A stretch of DNA of 64,000 bases from Pseudacidovorax sp. NFM-22 (GCF_021401245.1 NZ_JACBFY010000001.1:62001-126000); one strand, 5' to 3'. Positions 45,715 through 56,072 are shown, counted from the first letter of the stretch. The notes: generated from the sequence alone by a model not told the origin. Numbers and translations: made by a program.

Positions 45715-46440
45715 TCAGGGCCGCACGACTTCCAGAAGCCGGTCCAGCCCGCCTTCGTTGATCGCCACCATGGCCTGCTCGCGCACCTTCGGCTTGGCAT
45801 GGAAGGCCACCGACAGGCCGGCCTCGCCCATCATCGGCAGGTCGTTGGCGCCGTCGCCCACGGCGATGGTCTGCGCGGGCGAAAGGCGCAGCAGCGAGGC
45901 CACTTCCAGCAACGTACGGCGCTTCTCGGCGCCGTCGCAGATGTCACCCCAGTCCTGCGCACGCACGCGGCCCGTCAGCCGGCCGCCGTCTTCCTCCAGC
46001 AGGTTGGAGCGTGCGAAGTCGATGCCCAGCCGGGCCTTCACGCGGTCGGCGAAGAAGGTGAAGCCACCCGACACCAGCAGCACCTTGAGCCCCGCCTCGC
46101 GGCAGGCGCCCACCAGCTCGGGCGCGCCGGGCGACAGGCGCAGCCGCTGGTCGTAGACCTCCTGCAGCGCGCCCACCGGCACACCTTCGAGCAGGGCGAC
46201 GCGGCGGCGCAGGCTTTCCTTGAAATCCTTGATCTCGCCGCGCATGGTGGCCTCGGTGATGGCCGCGACCTCCGACTTCTTGCCCGCCGCATCGGCGATC
46301 TCGTCGATGCACTCGATGGTGATCAGCGTCGAGTCCATGTCGAAGGCGATCAGGCCGAAGTCGGCCAGCTTCAGCGGCCCGGGGATGTGCCGGACGACAA
46401 GGCCTGGCGAGATGGATGGCGTGGAAACGGCGACAGTCAT
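45715..46440 (-). CDS. serB: Phosphoserine phosphatase
   Basis: This 241-residue HAD-superfamily enzyme removes phosphate from O-phosphoserine in the last step of serine synthesis. Motif I is FDMDSTLI (D34, D36), motif II is LLVSGGFTFF, the lysine region follows near DGAEKR, and motif III is VGDGANDLPMMGEAGLSVAFHAKP. It is a usual length for the form lacking a full N-terminal ACT domain. It is transcribed toward DoxX, 90 bp apart. Confidence 0.93.
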   Translation of the reverse strand: MTVAVSTPSISPGLVVRHIPGPLKLADFGLIAFDMDSTLITIECIDEIADAAGKKSEVAAITEATMRGEIKDFKESLRRRVALLEGVPVGALQEVYDQRLRLSPGAPELVGACREAGLKVLLVSGGFTFFADRVKARLGIDFARSNLLEEDGGRLTGRVRAQDWGDICDGAEKRRTLLEVASLLRLSPAQTIAVGDGANDLPMMGEAGLSVAFHAKPKVREQAMVAINEGGLDRLLEVVRP

Positions 46441-46528
46441 GGCGTCGATTTTCTCATCGCTCTCCCCGGAGGCCGGCGTCGCAGCGCGCTGCGACGGGCC
46501 TCGCCGCGATGCTGCAGGACGCGGTGGC

Positions 46529-47506
46529 TTACTGCGGCACCAATCCCGCTGCCTTCACCAGCTGCGCGTGCAGCTTGATGTCGGCGGCGATGATGCGCTG
46601 CAGTTCCTCGGGCGAACTGGGGGCGACCTCGATGCCGTTGGTGGCCAGCTTGGCCTTGAGGTCTGCATCCAGTGCGGCGCGCACGGCTGCGTTGAGCTGG
46701 TCGATGAGGGGCCTGGGCGTGCGGACCGGGGCCAGGATGCCCACCCAGGCCGAGAGGTTCAGGTCGGGGATGCCGCTTTCGGCCATGGTCGGCACATTGG
46801 GCAGCACGGGCGAGCGCTGCGGGCTCAGCACACCCAGTGCGAACAGCTTGCCCGCCTGCACATGCGGCAGGGCTTCGGGCATGACGGCGAACATGCCGTC
46901 CACGCTGCCGGCCAGCGTGTCGTTGATGGCGGGCGCGCCACCCTTGTAGGGCACGTGGAGCATCTTCGCGCCGGTGCGGGTCTCGAACATGAGCGCACCC
47001 AGGTGCTGGGGGCTGCCGTCGCCCGACGACGCGTAGGTGAGCTTGCCCGGCTCCGCCCTGGCGGCGGCCAGGAAGGCCGCGACGGTGGGGTACTTGGCCT
47101 TGTCCTTCACGATCAGCACCATGGGCTGGTTCACGATTCGCGAGATCGGCGCGAAGTCGGCCTCGGGGTCGTAGGGCAGGGTCTTGAAGACGCTCTTGTT
47201 GGTCGTGAGGAAAGAGGCGGGAGAGACGGTGAGCGTGTAGCCGTCCGGCGCCGCGCGGGCCACCGCAGGCATGCCGATCTGCCCCGACGCCCCCGCGCGG
47301 TTGTCGACCACGAAAGGCTGGCCGAGCGCCGCGCCGAGCTTCTGGCTCACCTCGCGCGCGATCATGTCCGCGCTGCCGCCCGCGGGCAGGCCCACGATGA
47401 CCTTCACGGGGCGGTCGGGGTACTTGGCCTGCGCAAACGCCCGGCCGCTGGCGGCCAGCGTCCCCAGTGCGCCCGTGAACATCAGGGCTTGTCGTCGGGT
47501 CTGCAT
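46529..47506 (-). CDS. Bug/TctC family periplasmic binding protein
   Basis: This 325-residue protein has a signal peptide (MQTRRQALMFTGALGTLAASGRAFAQ). The mature part has YPDRPVKVIVGLPAGGSADMIAR, VVDNRAGASGQIGM and APDGYTLTVSP, as expected for carboxylate-binding Bug proteins. It stands alone between serB and mfd, all on the same strand, with no transporter or enzyme genes beside it, so ligand and partner transporter cannot be guessed. Confidence 0.9.
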   Translation of the reverse strand: MQTRRQALMFTGALGTLAASGRAFAQAKYPDRPVKVIVGLPAGGSADMIAREVSQKLGAALGQPFVVDNRAGASGQIGMPAVARAAPDGYTLTVSPASFLTTNKSVFKTLPYDPEADFAPISRIVNQPMVLIVKDKAKYPTVAAFLAAARAEPGKLTYASSGDGSPQHLGALMFETRTGAKMLHVPYKGGAPAINDTLAGSVDGMFAVMPEALPHVQAGKLFALGVLSPQRSPVLPNVPTMAESGIPDLNLSAWVGILAPVRTPRPLIDQLNAAVRAALDADLKAKLATNGIEVAPSSPEELQRIIAADIKLHAQLVKAAGLVPQ

Positions 47507-47645
47507 CGCTTCTCTCTCCGTTGTGTTTTGGAACGGTGAGTTTTAGCAAGCCCTGTGCCGATGCAAGCTTTCGCGCAGCCGACCCGGCGGACGAAAGCGA
47601 CTGGCCACCCGACTCCTTCAGGGCTCGGAGCGGCCCGAGCGCCCC

Positions 47646-50600
47646 TCAGGCCGCCACCGCCTCGGTCTTCGGCTGCCCCAGCGAGCGCAGCACGTCGCGC
47701 ACCATCTGCGCCCGGTCCTTCGGGTCCTTCAGCTCGCGCTCGATGCGCAGCTTGTCGTTGCCGGCCAGCTTGATGTGCTTGTTCTTCTGGATCAGCCCGA
47801 TGATGGCCATCGGGTCGATGGGCGGGTTGGGCTTGAAGCTGATGTTGATCACGCCGGGCGCCGCGTCCACCTTGGTCACGCCATAGGGCCGCGCCAGCAC
47901 GCGCAGGCGGTGCACGTCGATCAGCGTCTGCGTCTGCGGCGGCAGCTTGCCGAAGCGGTCCACCAGCTCTTCGAGCAGGGTGTCGATCTGGTCCGTCGTC
48001 TTGGCCGTGGCCAGCTTCTTGTAGAAGGACAGGCGCAGGTGCACGTCGCCGCAGTAGTCGTCGGGCAGCAGGGCGGGGGCGTGCAGGTTGATCTCGGTCG
48101 TGGCCGACAACGGCGCCAGCAGGTCGGGCTCCTTGCCGGCCTTGAGCGAGGCCACGGCCTCGGCCAGCATCTCGTTGTAGAGCTGGAAGCCGATCTCCAT
48201 CATGTTGCCGCTCTGGTGCTCGCCCAGCACCTCGCCGGCGCCGCGGATCTCCAGGTCGTGCATGGCCAGGTAGAAGCCGGAGCCCAGCTCTTCCATGGCC
48301 TGGATGGCGTCCAGCCGTTGGGCGGCCTGCTTGGTCAGGCCCTCGATGTCCGGCACCATCAGGTAGGCATAGGCCTGGTGGTGGCTGCGGCCCACGCGGC
48401 CGCGCAGCTGGTGCAGCTGCGCCAGGCCGAACTTGTCGGCCCGGCTGATGACGATGGTGTTGGCGCTCGGCACGTCGATGCCGGTCTCGATGATGGTCGA
48501 GCACAGCAGCAGGTTGAAGCGCTGGCCCACGAAGTCGCGCATGACGCGTTCCAGCTCGCGCTCGGGCATCTGGCCGTGGGCCACGGCGATGCGCGCCTCG
48601 GGCAGGATCTCCTGCAGCTTCTGGCGCCGGTTCTCGATGGTCTCGACCTCGTTGTGCAGGAAGTACACCTGCCCGCCGCGCTTCAATTCGCGCAGCACGG
48701 CCTCGCGGATCACTCCGGTGCCCTCGTTGCGCACGAAGGTCTTGATGGCCAGGCGCCGCTGCGGCGCGGTGGCGATGACCGACAGGTCGCGCAGCCCCTC
48801 CAGCGCCATGCCCAGCGTGCGCGGGATGGGCGTGGCGGTGAGCGTGAGCACGTCCACCTCGGCGCGCATGGCCTTCATGGCCTCCTTGTGGCGCACGCCG
48901 AAGCGGTGCTCCTCGTCGATGATGAGCAGGCCCAGGTTCTTGAACTTGACGCTCTCGCTGAGCAGCTTGTGCGTGCCCACGACGATGTCCACGCTGCCGT
49001 CGGCCAGGCCCTTGGCGGCGGCCGTGATCTCCTTGGCGGAGCGGAAGCGGCTCATCTCGGCCACCTTGACCGGCCACTTGGAGAAACGGTCGACCAGCGT
49101 CTGGTAGTGCTGCTCGGCCAGCAGCGTGGTGGGCGCCAGGAAGGCCACCTGCTTGCCGCCTGTGATGGCCACGAAGGCCGCCCGCAGCGCCACTTCGGTC
49201 TTGCCGAAGCCCACGTCGCCGCAGACCAGACGGTCCATCGGCTGGGGCGAGACCATGTCCTGGATCACGGCATGGATCGCAGCCTTCTGGTCGGCCGTCT
49301 CCTCGAAGCCGAAGTCGTTGGCGAAGACCTCGTAGTCCGCCGCCTGGAAGCGGAAGGCATGGCCCTCGCGCGCGGCGCGGCGGGCGTAGATGTTGAGCAG
49401 CTCGGCCGCGGCGTCGCGCACCTGCTCGGCGGCCTTGCGCTTGGCCTTGTCCCATTGGCCGCTGCCCAGCTTGTGCAGCGGCGCCTCGTCGGCGCTGACA
49501 CCGGTGTAACGGCTGATCAGGTGCAACTGGCTCACCGGCACGTAGAGCGTGGCCTTGTCGGCGTACTCCAGGTGCAGGAATTCCTGCATCAACGGCTTGC
49601 CGTCCGGACCTGTGCCCTGGCCCAGGTCCATGTTGACCAGGCCCTGGTAGCGGCCGATGCCATGGGCGCTGTGCACGACCGGGTCGCCCAGGGCGAGTTC
49701 AGAGAGGTCCTTGATCAGCGCGTCGACATCGCTCGTGGCCTCCTGCCGCTTGTTGCGGCGGCGGCCGCTGCCGGTGCCGGTGGCGAAGAGCTCGGTCTCG
49801 GTGACGAAGTCGATGCCGGCCTCGTTCCAGGCAAAGCCCGCGGCCAGCGCGGCGGTGGCGATGCCGATCTTCTCGCTCGCCTCGGCCTCGAATTCGGCCA
49901 GGGTGTCGAAGGCCGGCGGGCTGACGCCGCTGGCGCGCAGGAAGTCCAGCAGGCTCTCGCGCCGGCCGGCGGTCTCGGCCAGCAGCAGCACGCGGTGGCG
50001 CGTGGTCCGGATGTGCTCCTTGAGGCGGGCGAGCGGGTCGTCGGCGCCGCGCACGGCGGCCATCGGCGGGAGTTGCGCGAATTCGGGGAAGGCTTCGACA
50101 GGCTCAGCCTGAGCGGATGCAGGCCGCAGCGACAGTTGGCGGTGCGGCTTGGTCTGGCCGTAGAACTGCTCGGCATTGAGGAACAGCGCCTCGGGCGGCA
50201 GTACGGGCCGCTCCGGGTCGCCGTGGGCCAGGCGGTAGCGCTCGCGCGTGTCCTGCCAGAAATGCTGGAAGGCGGCCTCCAGGTCGCCGTGCAGCACCAG
50301 CGTGACGGAAGAAGGCGCATCGCCGTCCCGGCGGTCCGCACCAGCACCGGCCAGATAGTCGAACACCGTCGCCGTCTGGTCGAAGAACAGCGGCAGGTAG
50401 TACTCGATGCCGGCGGTCGCTACGCCGTTGCCCATGTCCTTGTAGATGCGGCTCTTGGTCGGGTCGCCTTCGAGCAGCTCGCGCCAGCGGCTGCGGAAAT
50501 GCGCGCGGGCGTCGTCGTCCATCGGGAACTCGCGGCCGGGCAGCAGGCGCACCTCGGGCACGGGGTACAGACTCCGCTGGCTGTCGGGGTCGAAGGTGCG

Positions 50601-51173
50601 GATCGAGTCGATCTCGTCGTCGAACAGGTCGACGCGGAAGGGCTGCGGCGAGCCCATCGGGAACAGGTCGATCAGCCCGCCGCGCACCGCGTATTCGCCG
50701 GGGCTCACCACCTGCGTCACATGGCTGTAGCCCGCCAGCGTGAGCTGGGCCTTCAGGCGCGCCTCATCCAGCTTCTGCTTGGTGCGGAAGTGGAAGGTGT
50801 AGCCGGCCATGAAGCCCGGCGGCGCCAGGCGATACAGCGCCGTGGTCGCCGGCACCAGCACCACGTCCACCTCCTTCTGCAGGATGCGCCACAGCGTCGC
50901 CAGGCGTTCGCTGATCAGGTCCTGGTGCGGCGAGAAGCTGTCGTAGGGCAGCGTCTCCCAGTCCGGGAAGACGGCGCAGCGCAGCTCGGGCGCGAAGAAG
51001 GCCAGTTCGTCCGTCAGGCGCTGGGTGTCGGTGGCGTCCGCCGCGAAGATGGCGGTCGTGCGGCCGGCCGACTTTTCGCGCAGTGCCAGCCGAGCGAGCA
51101 GCAGTGCATCGCTGGAGGAGGGCGGACGGGGAAGGGTGAAGCGTTTGCCGGGGGAGAGGGCGGGCAGGTCCAT
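47646..51173 (-). CDS. mfd: Transcription-repair coupling factor Mfd
   Basis: The ATG at 51173 (MDLPALSPGKRFTL) gives 1175 residues. The N-terminal UvrB-like region, the RNA polymerase interaction domain (PVVHSAHGIGRYQGL), helicase domain 1 (DRLVCGDVGFGKTEVALRAAF, DEEHRFG), domain 2 (RVGRSHHQAYAYL) and the C-terminal TRCF domain are in order. Mfd removes stalled RNA polymerase and recruits UvrA. Odd feature: residues about 353-360 (SAQAEPVEA) are encoded by the dispersed palindromic repeat also found in ygiQ, in a variable part of the N-terminal half. It is divergent from ispD. Confidence 0.96.
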   Translation of the reverse strand: MDLPALSPGKRFTLPRPPSSSDALLLARLALREKSAGRTTAIFAADATDTQRLTDELAFFAPELRCAVFPDWETLPYDSFSPHQDLISERLATLWRILQKEVDVVLVPATTALYRLAPPGFMAGYTFHFRTKQKLDEARLKAQLTLAGYSHVTQVVSPGEYAVRGGLIDLFPMGSPQPFRVDLFDDEIDSIRTFDPDSQRSLYPVPEVRLLPGREFPMDDDARAHFRSRWRELLEGDPTKSRIYKDMGNGVATAGIEYYLPLFFDQTATVFDYLAGAGADRRDGDAPSSVTLVLHGDLEAAFQHFWQDTRERYRLAHGDPERPVLPPEALFLNAEQFYGQTKPHRQLSLRPASAQAEPVEAFPEFAQLPPMAAVRGADDPLARLKEHIRTTRHRVLLLAETAGRRESLLDFLRASGVSPPAFDTLAEFEAEASEKIGIATAALAAGFAWNEAGIDFVTETELFATGTGSGRRRNKRQEATSDVDALIKDLSELALGDPVVHSAHGIGRYQGLVNMDLGQGTGPDGKPLMQEFLHLEYADKATLYVPVSQLHLISRYTGVSADEAPLHKLGSGQWDKAKRKAAEQVRDAAAELLNIYARRAAREGHAFRFQAADYEVFANDFGFEETADQKAAIHAVIQDMVSPQPMDRLVCGDVGFGKTEVALRAAFVAITGGKQVAFLAPTTLLAEQHYQTLVDRFSKWPVKVAEMSRFRSAKEITAAAKGLADGSVDIVVGTHKLLSESVKFKNLGLLIIDEEHRFGVRHKEAMKAMRAEVDVLTLTATPIPRTLGMALEGLRDLSVIATAPQRRLAIKTFVRNEGTGVIREAVLRELKRGGQVYFLHNEVETIENRRQKLQEILPEARIAVAHGQMPERELERVMRDFVGQRFNLLLCSTIIETGIDVPSANTIVISRADKFGLAQLHQLRGRVGRSHHQAYAYLMVPDIEGLTKQAAQRLDAIQAMEELGSGFYLAMHDLEIRGAGEVLGEHQSGNMMEIGFQLYNEMLAEAVASLKAGKEPDLLAPLSATTEINLHAPALLPDDYCGDVHLRLSFYKKLATAKTTDQIDTLLEELVDRFGKLPPQTQTLIDVHRLRVLARPYGVTKVDAAPGVINISFKPNPPIDPMAIIGLIQKNKHIKLAGNDKLRIERELKDPKDRAQMVRDVLRSLGQPKTEAVAA
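50093..50116. repeat. Dispersed palindromic repeat arm inside mfd
   Basis: CTTCGACAGGCTCAGCCTGA followed by GCGG is one arm of the element seen in ygiQ and at 33133. Read on the coding strand it gives AQAEPVEA, in the same codon phase as the ygiQ copies (VQAEPFEA). The mfd frame is kept. Confidence 0.75.
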
Positions 51174-51319
51174 GCGGGGGCGGCACCAAAGGCAGACCCT
51201 CCCGGCCGCAACGGCGGGGAGGGCGAAGCGCGCAATTTTAGAATGCGGGGCTTTTCCCTGGACGGGGCCGGCCCGGTCGCCGCTCCGTCCGCGCAGAACC
51301 GGTCGACTCCCTCCATCCG

Positions 51320-51337
51320 ATTCGCGCTGAGCTTGTC
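51320..51337. repeat. Partial copy of the dispersed repeat upstream of ispD
   Basis: ATTCGCGCTGAGCTTGTC matches the arm of the palindromic element found at 33133 and 50093, without its inverted partner. It lies in the 227-bp gap between divergent mfd and ispD. Confidence 0.5.
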
Positions 51338-51400
51338 CACGTGCCGTGCCCGCGGCGCCCCATCCCACTGTTGCCCGTCCCGTTCCCGCCCGCCTCGCCC

Positions 51401-52126
51401 ATGCCCTTGCCGCCGCCGCGCCTGTTCGTGCTCATCCCCTGCGCCGGGACGGGCTCCCGCTCCGGCGCCGCCGGCCCCAAGCAGTACGAGCCGCTGGCAG
51501 GACGGCCGCTGGTGGCGCACACGCTGGACGTCTTCCGCGCCCTGGGCGACCGGCTGGCGGCCATCGCGCTGGTGGTGGCGCCCCAGGACGAGCGCATCGC
51601 GCAGGTGCTCCCGGGCTTTCCGGGCCCCGGCGAATGGCTGCTGCGTGCCGGCGGCGCCACGCGGGCGCAGAGCGTGGCGCAGGGCCTGACCGCCCTGCGC
51701 GAGCAGGCCGGCGCGCTGCCGCACGACTGGGTGCTGGTGCACGACGCTGCCCGCTGCCTGCTGCAACCCACCCAGGTCGATGCACTCATCGGCGCCTGCG
51801 AGCACGACGCCGTCGGTGGCCTGCTGGCGCTGCCGCTGCCGGATACGCTCAAGGCCGCCACGGCCGACGGCCGCGTGGCCGGCACCGTGACCCGCGCCGA
51901 CAAGTGGCTGGCGCAGACGCCCCAGATGTTCCGCATCGGCCTGCTGCAGGAGGCGCTGGCGCGCATGGGCGACGCGGTGACCGACGAATCCAGCGCCATC
52001 GAAGGCCTGGGCCTGACGCCGCGGCTGGTGCCGGGCAGCGCCCAGAACTTCAAGGTGACCTTTCCCGAAGACTTTGCCGTGGCGGCAGCGGTGCTGGTGG
52101 CCCGCGGCGGCACGGCCATGCCATGA
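51401..52126 (+). CDS. ispD: IspD, MEP cytidylyltransferase
   Basis: This 241-residue enzyme makes CDP-methylerythritol in the non-mevalonate isoprenoid pathway. Motifs are [27 protein letters not shown], the nucleotide loop, [12 protein letters not shown], and [20 protein letters not shown] near the end. The ATG at 51401 ([13 protein letters not shown]) is preferred over upstream in-frame codons. The stop overlaps the ispF start (ATGA at 52123-52126), so they form a translationally coupled pair. Confidence 0.95.
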   Translation: MPLPPPRLFVLIPCAGTGSRSGAAGPKQYEPLAGRPLVAHTLDVFRALGDRLAAIALVVAPQDERIAQVLPGFPGPGEWLLRAGGATRAQSVAQGLTALREQAGALPHDWVLVHDAARCLLQPTQVDALIGACEHDAVGGLLALPLPDTLKAATADGRVAGTVTRADKWLAQTPQMFRIGLLQEALARMGDAVTDESSAIEGLGLTPRLVPGSAQNFKVTFPEDFAVAAAVLVARGGTAMP

Positions 52127-52674
52127 CGAGCCCCCATCCGATGACCCACGCCGCCGACTTCGACTTTCCCTTCCGCATCGGCGAGGGCTGGGACGTGCAC
52201 CAGCTCGCCGCCGGCCGCAAGCTCATCCTGGGCGGCGTGGAGGTGCCCCACACCGTCGGCCTGCTGGGCCATTCCGACGCCGACGTGCTGCTGCATGCCA
52301 TCACCGACGCGCTGCTGGGCGCGGCGGCCCTGGGCGACATCGGCCGGCACTTTCCGGACACCGACCCGCAGTTCCGCGGCGCCGACTCGACCGTGCTGCT
52401 GGCCGAGGCTGCGCGTCGCGTGCGCGAGCGTGGCTGGGCGATCGGCAACGTGGACAGCACCATCGTGGCCCAGGCGCCCAAGCTGGCGCCGCACATCCCG
52501 GCCATGTGCGCCCGCATCGCCGAGGTGCTGGCGCTGGCGCCGGGCCAGGTCAACGTCAAGGCCAAGACGGCCGAGAAGCTCGGCCCCGTGGGCGAGGGCC
52601 GGGCGATGGAGGCGCGCGCGGCGGTGATGCTCTACCGCGCGCCTGCCGCGACTGCCGGGATCAGCGGCAGCTGA
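52123..52674 (+). CDS. ispF: IspF, MEcPP synthase
   Basis: This 183-residue enzyme forms 2-C-methylerythritol 2,4-cyclodiphosphate. It shows [26 protein letters not shown], the metal site [34 protein letters not shown], and [28 protein letters not shown] second ATG at 52141 could be the true start. The last 14 bp overlap the convergent tannase-family gene. Confidence 0.95.
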   Translation: MTSPHPMTHAADFDFPFRIGEGWDVHQLAAGRKLILGGVEVPHTVGLLGHSDADVLLHAITDALLGAAALGDIGRHFPDTDPQFRGADSTVLLAEAARRVRERGWAIGNVDSTIVAQAPKLAPHIPAMCARIAEVLALAPGQVNVKAKTAEKLGPVGEGRAMEARAAVMLYRAPAATAGISGS

Positions 52675-54379
52675 AGTTCGCCGCGTCCTCGATGCTGCCG
52701 CTGCCGTTGTAGCGCGCCTGCTTCGGATAGGCGCACAGCGGGCGCGTGCGGCCGGGCCAGGTCACGTCCGGGTTCTCGGGCCGGGCGCGGGCCACGATGC
52801 GCTCGGGCGGCTGTCCCTTCTCGACCCAGTTCACCAGCGCCGTCAGGCCGCCGTACTGGTCGGTGGCCGGGCCGCCGCTGCAGTGGGCCATGTTGGGCAC
52901 CGTGAACAGCCGGGCCATGCCGTCGGTGGCGGCGCCGTAGCGCTGGCGCAGCTGGCCGAGGTAGCGCACGGTGTCGGTCACCGAGAACACCGGGTCGCTC
53001 ACGCCGTGGAAGAACAGGAGCTTGCCGCCATGGCGGGCATAGGCGTCCACGTCGGGCGAGTCGGCAGCCACCATGCGCATGGCGGACTCGCGGAAGGCGC
53101 CGTCGGTGGCGTACACCTTGGCCGTGTCGCGCTGCGGATCGAAGCCCATCGCATAGGCCCAGAAGTCGCTCGTCACGGTGGGCGGCGTGGTGAAGAACAT
53201 GGCCAGCCCACCGGTCATCAGCGTGAGGTTGCGGGCGTTGGCCGGGCCGCTCGTGGCATCGCCGAACTTCCAGCGCGTCCAGTCGGCCGAATGCAGGCCG
53301 GCGTCGAACACCCAGTCCGAATAGACGGGCTTGCCCTGCGCATCGAGGGCGCCGGCGAAGGAACGCTGCAGCGCCTCGACCTGCGCCGGGCCCAGGCAGG
53401 CGTCCGTCTTGGCGCCGGTGCAGCGCAGCACCTCGGGCTTGAAGTGGCAGGCCGGCCAGTTGTTGACCATGCCGTCGGCGAGGCCGTCCAGCGCATCGCA
53501 CTGGCGCAGCACCTCGCGCGTGAGCAGCTTCATGTCGCCGGGCGAGAAGGCCTTGGACAGCACCGGCCGGCCGTCGGGGCCGGGCGGTGCCTGCTCGGCC
53601 GCTGCACGAGCATAGAGCTGCGTGTCGTACACCGCCTGTACCGAGGCCAGCGGCACGCGGTAGGCCGGTGCCGAGGCGATGACGCCGTCGAACATCTCCG
53701 GGTAGCGCTGCGTCATCATCATGGCCTGCCGCCCGCCGTTGGAGCAGCCCACGAAGTAGGAGCGCTCCGGCGCCTGGCCATAGTGCGCGCGGATCAGTGT
53801 CTTGGCCACGCGCGCCGTCTGCGCCATCGAGTTGTAGCCGTTGTCGGCGCGGGCCTGCGGGTCCAGCCCGAACTGGTAGGGGCCGTTGGGGCCAGGCTCG
53901 TTGAGGTGGCCGGTGTCGGTGAAGACCACCGCATAGCCCTGCATCAGCGCATTGCTGGTGTTGCCGCCGCCGGTGAGCACGCCGATGGCATCGCGCAGCA
54001 CGCCGTCGGTGCCGCCGCCGCCCTGGAAGAAGAAGCGGCCATTCCACTGGGCCGGCAGGCGCAGGTCGAAGCCGATGGCGTAGGGCTTGCCATCCAGGCC
54101 GGTGCGCTCGGCGATCCTGCCCTGCACATGGCAGTGGGCGGGCACCGGCGCGGTGGAGCCGGGGGCCCCGGGCTGGATGCCGGTGAGGTTGATGGTGCCG
54201 GCGGCGACTTCCTCGGCCAGCGTGAGCCTGGCCCCAGGGGGCATGGCCCGCGCGAGCTGGGCGCAGGCAAGCGGCGTCATCGCTGCTTGTGCCGCAGGCG
54301 GTGCGTCGACCGGGCTGCCGCAGGCGCTCAGCAGCACGGCGCCCGCAGCCGCCCCGCCGAATCCGACAGGGCGGCGCAC
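52661..54379 (-). CDS. Tannase/feruloyl esterase family lipoprotein
   Basis: The GTG at 54379 gives 572 residues. [13 protein letters not shown] is a lipobox (Cys 20), so the protein is probably anchored in the envelope. The family CS-D-HC motif is complete: C212-S213 ([10 protein letters not shown]), D462 (HGVSDPVFS) and H499-C500 (NMAHCSGG). A lid domain with further cysteines lies about 290-335. These enzymes cleave esters of gallic, ferulic or terephthalic-type aromatic acids (tannase, FaeB, MHETase). It follows a Bug gene by 3 bp, so esterase and binding protein for the released acid may be co-expressed. Confidence 0.92.
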   Translation of the reverse strand: MRRPVGFGGAAAGAVLLSACGSPVDAPPAAQAAMTPLACAQLARAMPPGARLTLAEEVAAGTINLTGIQPGAPGSTAPVPAHCHVQGRIAERTGLDGKPYAIGFDLRLPAQWNGRFFFQGGGGTDGVLRDAIGVLTGGGNTSNALMQGYAVVFTDTGHLNEPGPNGPYQFGLDPQARADNGYNSMAQTARVAKTLIRAHYGQAPERSYFVGCSNGGRQAMMMTQRYPEMFDGVIASAPAYRVPLASVQAVYDTQLYARAAAEQAPPGPDGRPVLSKAFSPGDMKLLTREVLRQCDALDGLADGMVNNWPACHFKPEVLRCTGAKTDACLGPAQVEALQRSFAGALDAQGKPVYSDWVFDAGLHSADWTRWKFGDATSGPANARNLTLMTGGLAMFFTTPPTVTSDFWAYAMGFDPQRDTAKVYATDGAFRESAMRMVAADSPDVDAYARHGGKLLFFHGVSDPVFSVTDTVRYLGQLRQRYGAATDGMARLFTVPNMAHCSGGPATDQYGGLTALVNWVEKGQPPERIVARARPENPDVTWPGRTRPLCAYPKQARYNGSGSIEDAANFSCR

Positions 54380-54382
54380 GGC

Positions 54383-55372
54383 TCAGTCCGCCTTGAAGCC
54401 GGTGGCCTGCACGGCCTTGCCCCAGGTCACCGTGTCGGCCGCGATGATGTTGCCGAACTCCTTGGCCGTGGTGCCGGTCACGCTGAAGCCGGCGTCTTCC
54501 ATGCGCTGCTTGCCGTCGGCGGACTGCATGGCGCGGCGGATGTCGGCTTCCAGCTTGGCCAGCACCTCGGGCGGCGTGCGGCTGGGCGCCACGATGCCGA
54601 ACCAGGACTGGAACACCAGCTGGCCGTAGCCCTGTTCCTTGAAGGTGGGCACGTCGGGCAGCAGCGCGGCGCGGGTCTCGCCGCTGGCGGCCAGGGCCAC
54701 CAGCTTGCCCGCCTTGACGTTGGGCGCGGCCAGGCCGACGCTGGCGAAGGCGCCGGCCACGTCGCCACTCATCAGGCCGGCCAGCGCGTCGCCGGTGTTG
54801 CGGTAGTGCACCGCCTCGGGCTTCACGCCGATGGCGTCGCCGAAGATATAGGCGCCGAAGTGCCCCGGCGTGCCGGCGCCAAAGGTGCCCATGAACAGGC
54901 CCTTCTGCTGCCGGCTCCAGTCCACGAACTGCTTGACGTCGCGCGCCGGCACCTTCTGCGGGTTGACCACCAGCATGAAGTTGCTGGTGACCACCTGGCT
55001 CACAGGCGCGAAGTCCTTCTTCGGGTCGTAGGGCAGCTTGGTGTAGCTGCTGGGGGCGATCGACAACTGGCCGGTCTCGCCCAGCATGAGGGTGTAGCCG
55101 TCGGGCTGGGCGCGCGCGGCCTCGCTGGCGGCGATGGTGCCGCCGGCGCCGGGCTTGTTGTCCACCACCACGCCGACGCCGTTCCAGCCCTCGGAGAGCT
55201 TCTGGGCCAGCAGACGCGCGACGATGTCCGGGCCGGTGCCGGCCGGGAAGCCCACGATCAGCCGCACCGGCCGGCTGGGATAGGCGGCGCTTTGCGCATG
55301 GGCGCCGGTCCAGGCGGCGGCCAGGGCGGCCGTGGCGGCGAGCAGGCGGAAGGACGTGCGGAATCGGGTCAT
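54383..55372 (-). CDS. Bug/TctC family periplasmic binding protein
   Basis: The ATG at 55372 gives 329 residues with a signal peptide ending near AAWTGAHAQS. Motifs are YPSRPVRLIVGFPAGTGPDIVARLL, VVVDNKPGAGGTIAASE and PDGYTLMLGE. It is immediately upstream of the tannase-family gene and 130 bp downstream of a DUF3237 gene. An aromatic carboxylate freed by the esterase is a plausible ligand. Confidence 0.9.
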   Translation of the reverse strand: MTRFRTSFRLLAATAALAAAWTGAHAQSAAYPSRPVRLIVGFPAGTGPDIVARLLAQKLSEGWNGVGVVVDNKPGAGGTIAASEAARAQPDGYTLMLGETGQLSIAPSSYTKLPYDPKKDFAPVSQVVTSNFMLVVNPQKVPARDVKQFVDWSRQQKGLFMGTFGAGTPGHFGAYIFGDAIGVKPEAVHYRNTGDALAGLMSGDVAGAFASVGLAAPNVKAGKLVALAASGETRAALLPDVPTFKEQGYGQLVFQSWFGIVAPSRTPPEVLAKLEADIRRAMQSADGKQRMEDAGFSVTGTTAKEFGNIIAADTVTWGKAVQATGFKAD

Positions 55373-55502
55373 GGGAGTCTCCTTGGTAGTGTTCTTGGTG
55401 AGGGCGGGAGGGCGGCGGCGAAGCCCATGCTGCGGCGCGAGCGTGTCGAGCAGGCCGGTCCAGGGCACGCGTGGAACTGGCTCGGCCGGCATGGGGGGTG
55501 GT

Positions 55503-55985
55503 TCACGTCAGCACGAAGAAGCGCATGGCCACTTGAGCCGGATGCCGCACGCCGCTGCCGACGAACAGCCGCTCGGTGATCCAGCGCAGCGCGGGCGAAT
55601 CGGTCTCGAAGCTCGGCGTGCAGCGGAAATACACCTCCGACGGCTGCACCGGCTCGCCGCGCATCAGGCGGGCCATCACTTCGGGCGCGGCGGCGCGCAC
55701 GGCGTGGTTCTGCACGTAGATCAGGTCGCCGGCGTCGGTCTCCATGCCATAGCGCGCATCGAGCACCGAGCAGCCTTCGGTGGCGAAGAGCTGGAAGTCG
55801 GCGCCGCCCGGCAGCACCCGAGCCGTCCAGCCATCGCCGCGCGCGGTGCCGCCGAGGATCGGCACCACCCGGCGCAGGCCCTGCGCGCCGCGGCCGAGCA
55901 CCAGCGGCTGGCCCACGTCCACCGCCACGTCGGCGAAGTGTGCCAGGGAGGGCGGGGACAGGGGATCGTTGTCTGACATCATCAT
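55503..55985 (-). CDS. DUF3237 family protein
   Basis: Three consecutive ATG codons (55985, 55982, 55979) start about 160 residues. The protein matches DUF3237: PPSLAHFADVAVDVGQPLVLGRGAQGLRRVVPILGG, GWTARVLPGGADFQLF, DARYGMETDAGDLIYVQNHAVR and PALRWITERLFVGSGVRHPAQVAMRFFVL. DUF3237 proteins form a small beta-barrel domain and often accompany aromatic or fatty-acid degradation genes, but their reaction is not established. It heads the unit with the Bug and tannase-family genes and is divergent from a LuxR-type gene. Confidence 0.85.
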   Translation of the reverse strand: MMMSDNDPLSPPSLAHFADVAVDVGQPLVLGRGAQGLRRVVPILGGTARGDGWTARVLPGGADFQLFATEGCSVLDARYGMETDAGDLIYVQNHAVRAAAPEVMARLMRGEPVQPSEVYFRCTPSFETDSPALRWITERLFVGSGVRHPAQVAMRFFVLT

Positions 55986-56072
55986 TTGTCTAGCGTAAGT
56001 CCCGTGGCGGCGGCGCCTCGTCATCCCAGAAGATGACGGACTTCCCCCAATGCCGCCGCCCTCCCGCCTGCC

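Noticed and set aside
47775-51689. A very long open frame (about 1300 codons) antisense to mfd
   Set aside because: It mirrors mfd in GC-rich DNA, its product is low-complexity (Val, Gly, His, Gln, Arg) and has no domain; mfd motifs are unambiguous on the other strand.
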